Source of the DNA: CAG-303 sp034172985
GTDB lineage: Bacteria > Bacillota > Clostridia > Lachnospirales > Lachnospiraceae
Assembly (NCBI GenBank): GCA_034172985.1
Contig: JAXFDY010000055.1
Span: 1 to 23,967 of the forward strand
Reading direction: 5' to 3'
DNA: 23,967 nt
Part shown: piece after piece, positions 22,833 to 23,967 of the stretch
How the letters are laid out: the number at the start of each line of letters is the position of its first letter
Position numbering within the stretch: position 1 is the first letter of the stretch
Translations under genes and position numbers: made by a program
The notes under the pieces: generated by a model
The model's input: only the letters and a program-made list of their open reading frames with translations
What the model was told of the DNA's origin: nothing
Databases searched by the model: none

Positions 22833-23967
22833 ATGAATATACAGTCAGAATTATATCATACTTATGAAGAACTTGGAATATCAAAGGAAGTCATTGACTT
22901 TTCCAACGAAGTATTAAAAGGTCTGAAAGAAAGATTTGAAAGCCTGGATGAAATAGCGGAATATAATCAGATGAAAGTCATCAAGGCAATGCAGAAAAAT
23001 CAGGTAAGTGAAATGCATTTCGAAGGTTCTACCGGATATGGATATACTGATCCGGGAAGAGATACTTTAGAAAAAGTATTTGCAGATGTTTTTCATACGG
23101 AAGATGCACTGGTACGTGCCCAGATTGCCTGTGGAACTCATGCACTGACCATTGCATTGTTTGGAAATCTTCGCCCGGGAGATGAGATGATATCTATTTC
23201 CGGAAAGCCATATGATACTCTTGAAGGGGTCATCGGGATTCGGGAGACAAAGGGCTCCCTTGCTGAATATGGGGTATCTTATAAACAGGTAGAACTTATG
23301 GAAGATGGATCCTTTGATTTTGAAGGCATTAAAAATGCAATTACAGAAAAGACAAAGCTTGTGGAAATCCAGCGTTCCAAAGGTTATCTGCCAAGACCGA
23401 CACTTAGTGTAAAGGCAATTGGGGAAGCAGTACAGTTTGTTAAAAGTATCAGAAAAGATATTATTGTTATGGTGGATAACTGCTACGGAGAATTTGTTGA
23501 TGTAGTAGAACCTTCGGATTTTGGTGCGGATATGGTAGTAGGCTCCCTGATTAAAAATCCGGGAGGGGGGCTTGCTCCGTTAGGCGGATATATTGCAGGC
23601 TCCAAAGAGTGTGTGGAGAATGCTTCGTATCGCTTAATGACACCTGGTCTTGGAAAAGAAGTCGGGGCATCACTGGGAGTGAATAGAAGCTTTTATCAGG
23701 GATTGTTCCTTGCACCAACGGTGACTGCTGCAGCTGTAAAGGGAGCTGTATTTGCTGCAAATATTTATGAAAAACTTGGATTTAAAGTTGTGCCGGATAG
23801 CAGGGAAACAAGACATGATATTATTCAGGCGGTAGAATTTGGCTTCCCGGAAGGGGTCATTGAATTTTGCAAAGGAATTCAGGCCGCAGCACCGGTAGAT
23901 AGTCATGTAGTACCGGAGCCATGGGCAATGCCGGGATATGATTCAGATGTAATTATGGCAGCAGGTG
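22833..23967 (+). CDS. PLP-dependent methionine gamma-lyase / aluminium-resistance family protein, 3'-truncated
   Basis: The frame is open from the ATG at 22833 to the right edge (378 codons), so the end is missing. The family runs to about 410-430 residues, so most of the gene is present. It is a fold-type I PLP enzyme of the Met_gamma_lyase_2 / 'aluminium resistance protein' family. Visible motifs: GYGYTDPGRDTLE (68-80), the cofactor contact ACGTHAL (99-105), the PLP-nitrogen Asp in VMVDNCYGEF (D215), and the Schiff-base Lys in GSLIKNPGGG (K241). Members are annotated from homology as cystathionine or methionine gamma-lyases, but most are untested. GGAG lies about 6 bases before the start. 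The 22-base gap to miaA and lack of a terminator make it the fifth gene of the operon. Confidence 0.9.
   Translation, partial: MNIQSELYHTYEELGISKEVIDFSNEVLKGLKERFESLDEIAEYNQMKVIKAMQKNQVSEMHFEGSTGYGYTDPGRDTLEKVFADVFHTEDALVRAQIACGTHALTIALFGNLRPGDEMISISGKPYDTLEGVIGIRETKGSLAEYGVSYKQVELMEDGSFDFEGIKNAITEKTKLVEIQRSKGYLPRPTLSVKAIGEAVQFVKSIRKDIIVMVDNCYGEFVDVVEPSDFGADMVVGSLIKNPGGGLAPLGGYIAGSKECVENASYRLMTPGLGKEVGASLGVNRSFYQGLFLAPTVTAAAVKGAVFAANIYEKLGFKVVPDSRETRHDIIQAVEFGFPEGVIEFCKGIQAAAPVDSHVVPEPWAMPGYDSDVIMAAG

Overview
The window is AT-rich, uses strong AGGAGG-type ribosome binding sites, and encodes a DUF5688 protein and a miaB-mutS-mutL-miaA gene run. This points to a low-GC Gram-positive of the Clostridia, most likely Lachnospiraceae (inference; no marker gene fixes the genus). 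Most of it is chromosomal core genome. I see no insertion sequence, integrase, phage module or CRISPR array.

Layout. (1) Bases 1-4464 are the 3' part of a very large secreted protein with a GLUG-like glycine-motif repeat region. It converges, through a shared bidirectional terminator, with a membrane GGDEF-EAL protein whose signature residues are degenerate in both domains. (2) Bases 6120-6750 hold a broken ricin-type lectin fragment and two identical tRNA-Leu(AAG) genes transcribed away from each other, each with its own promoter. (3) A PilZ (YcgR-like) c-di-GMP receptor gene at 6803-7504 converges with aroE, and both stop codons lie inside one perfect terminator hairpin. (4) A rightward set follows: a two-helix membrane protein of unknown function, aroD, aroK and efp. 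(5) Then come a DUF2079 membrane protein, a DUF5688 protein, a coiled-coil protein built from two repeat lengths (three of 15 residues, six of 11), a leftward tRNA-Arg(CCG), and a single-pass membrane protein. (6) The right end is a tight operon: miaB, mutS, mutL, miaA and a truncated PLP-dependent methionine gamma-lyase/aluminium-resistance family gene that runs off the window.

How the genes work together. aroE, aroD and aroK carry out three steps of the shikimate pathway (dehydroquinate to shikimate 3-phosphate). MiaA and MiaB make ms2i6A37 in tRNAs reading UNN codons. MutS and MutL form the mismatch-repair core, and both carry a clamp-binding-like QMxLF peptide. The GGDEF-EAL and PilZ genes are plausibly linked through cyclic di-GMP, though they are separate transcription units.

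I do not see a clear new multi-gene system. The most unusual items are the divergent pair of tRNA-Leu genes with A34 anticodons, the two-period coiled-coil gene, the degenerate GGDEF-EAL protein beside a PilZ gene, and a palindrome over the start of the 14903 transcription unit.
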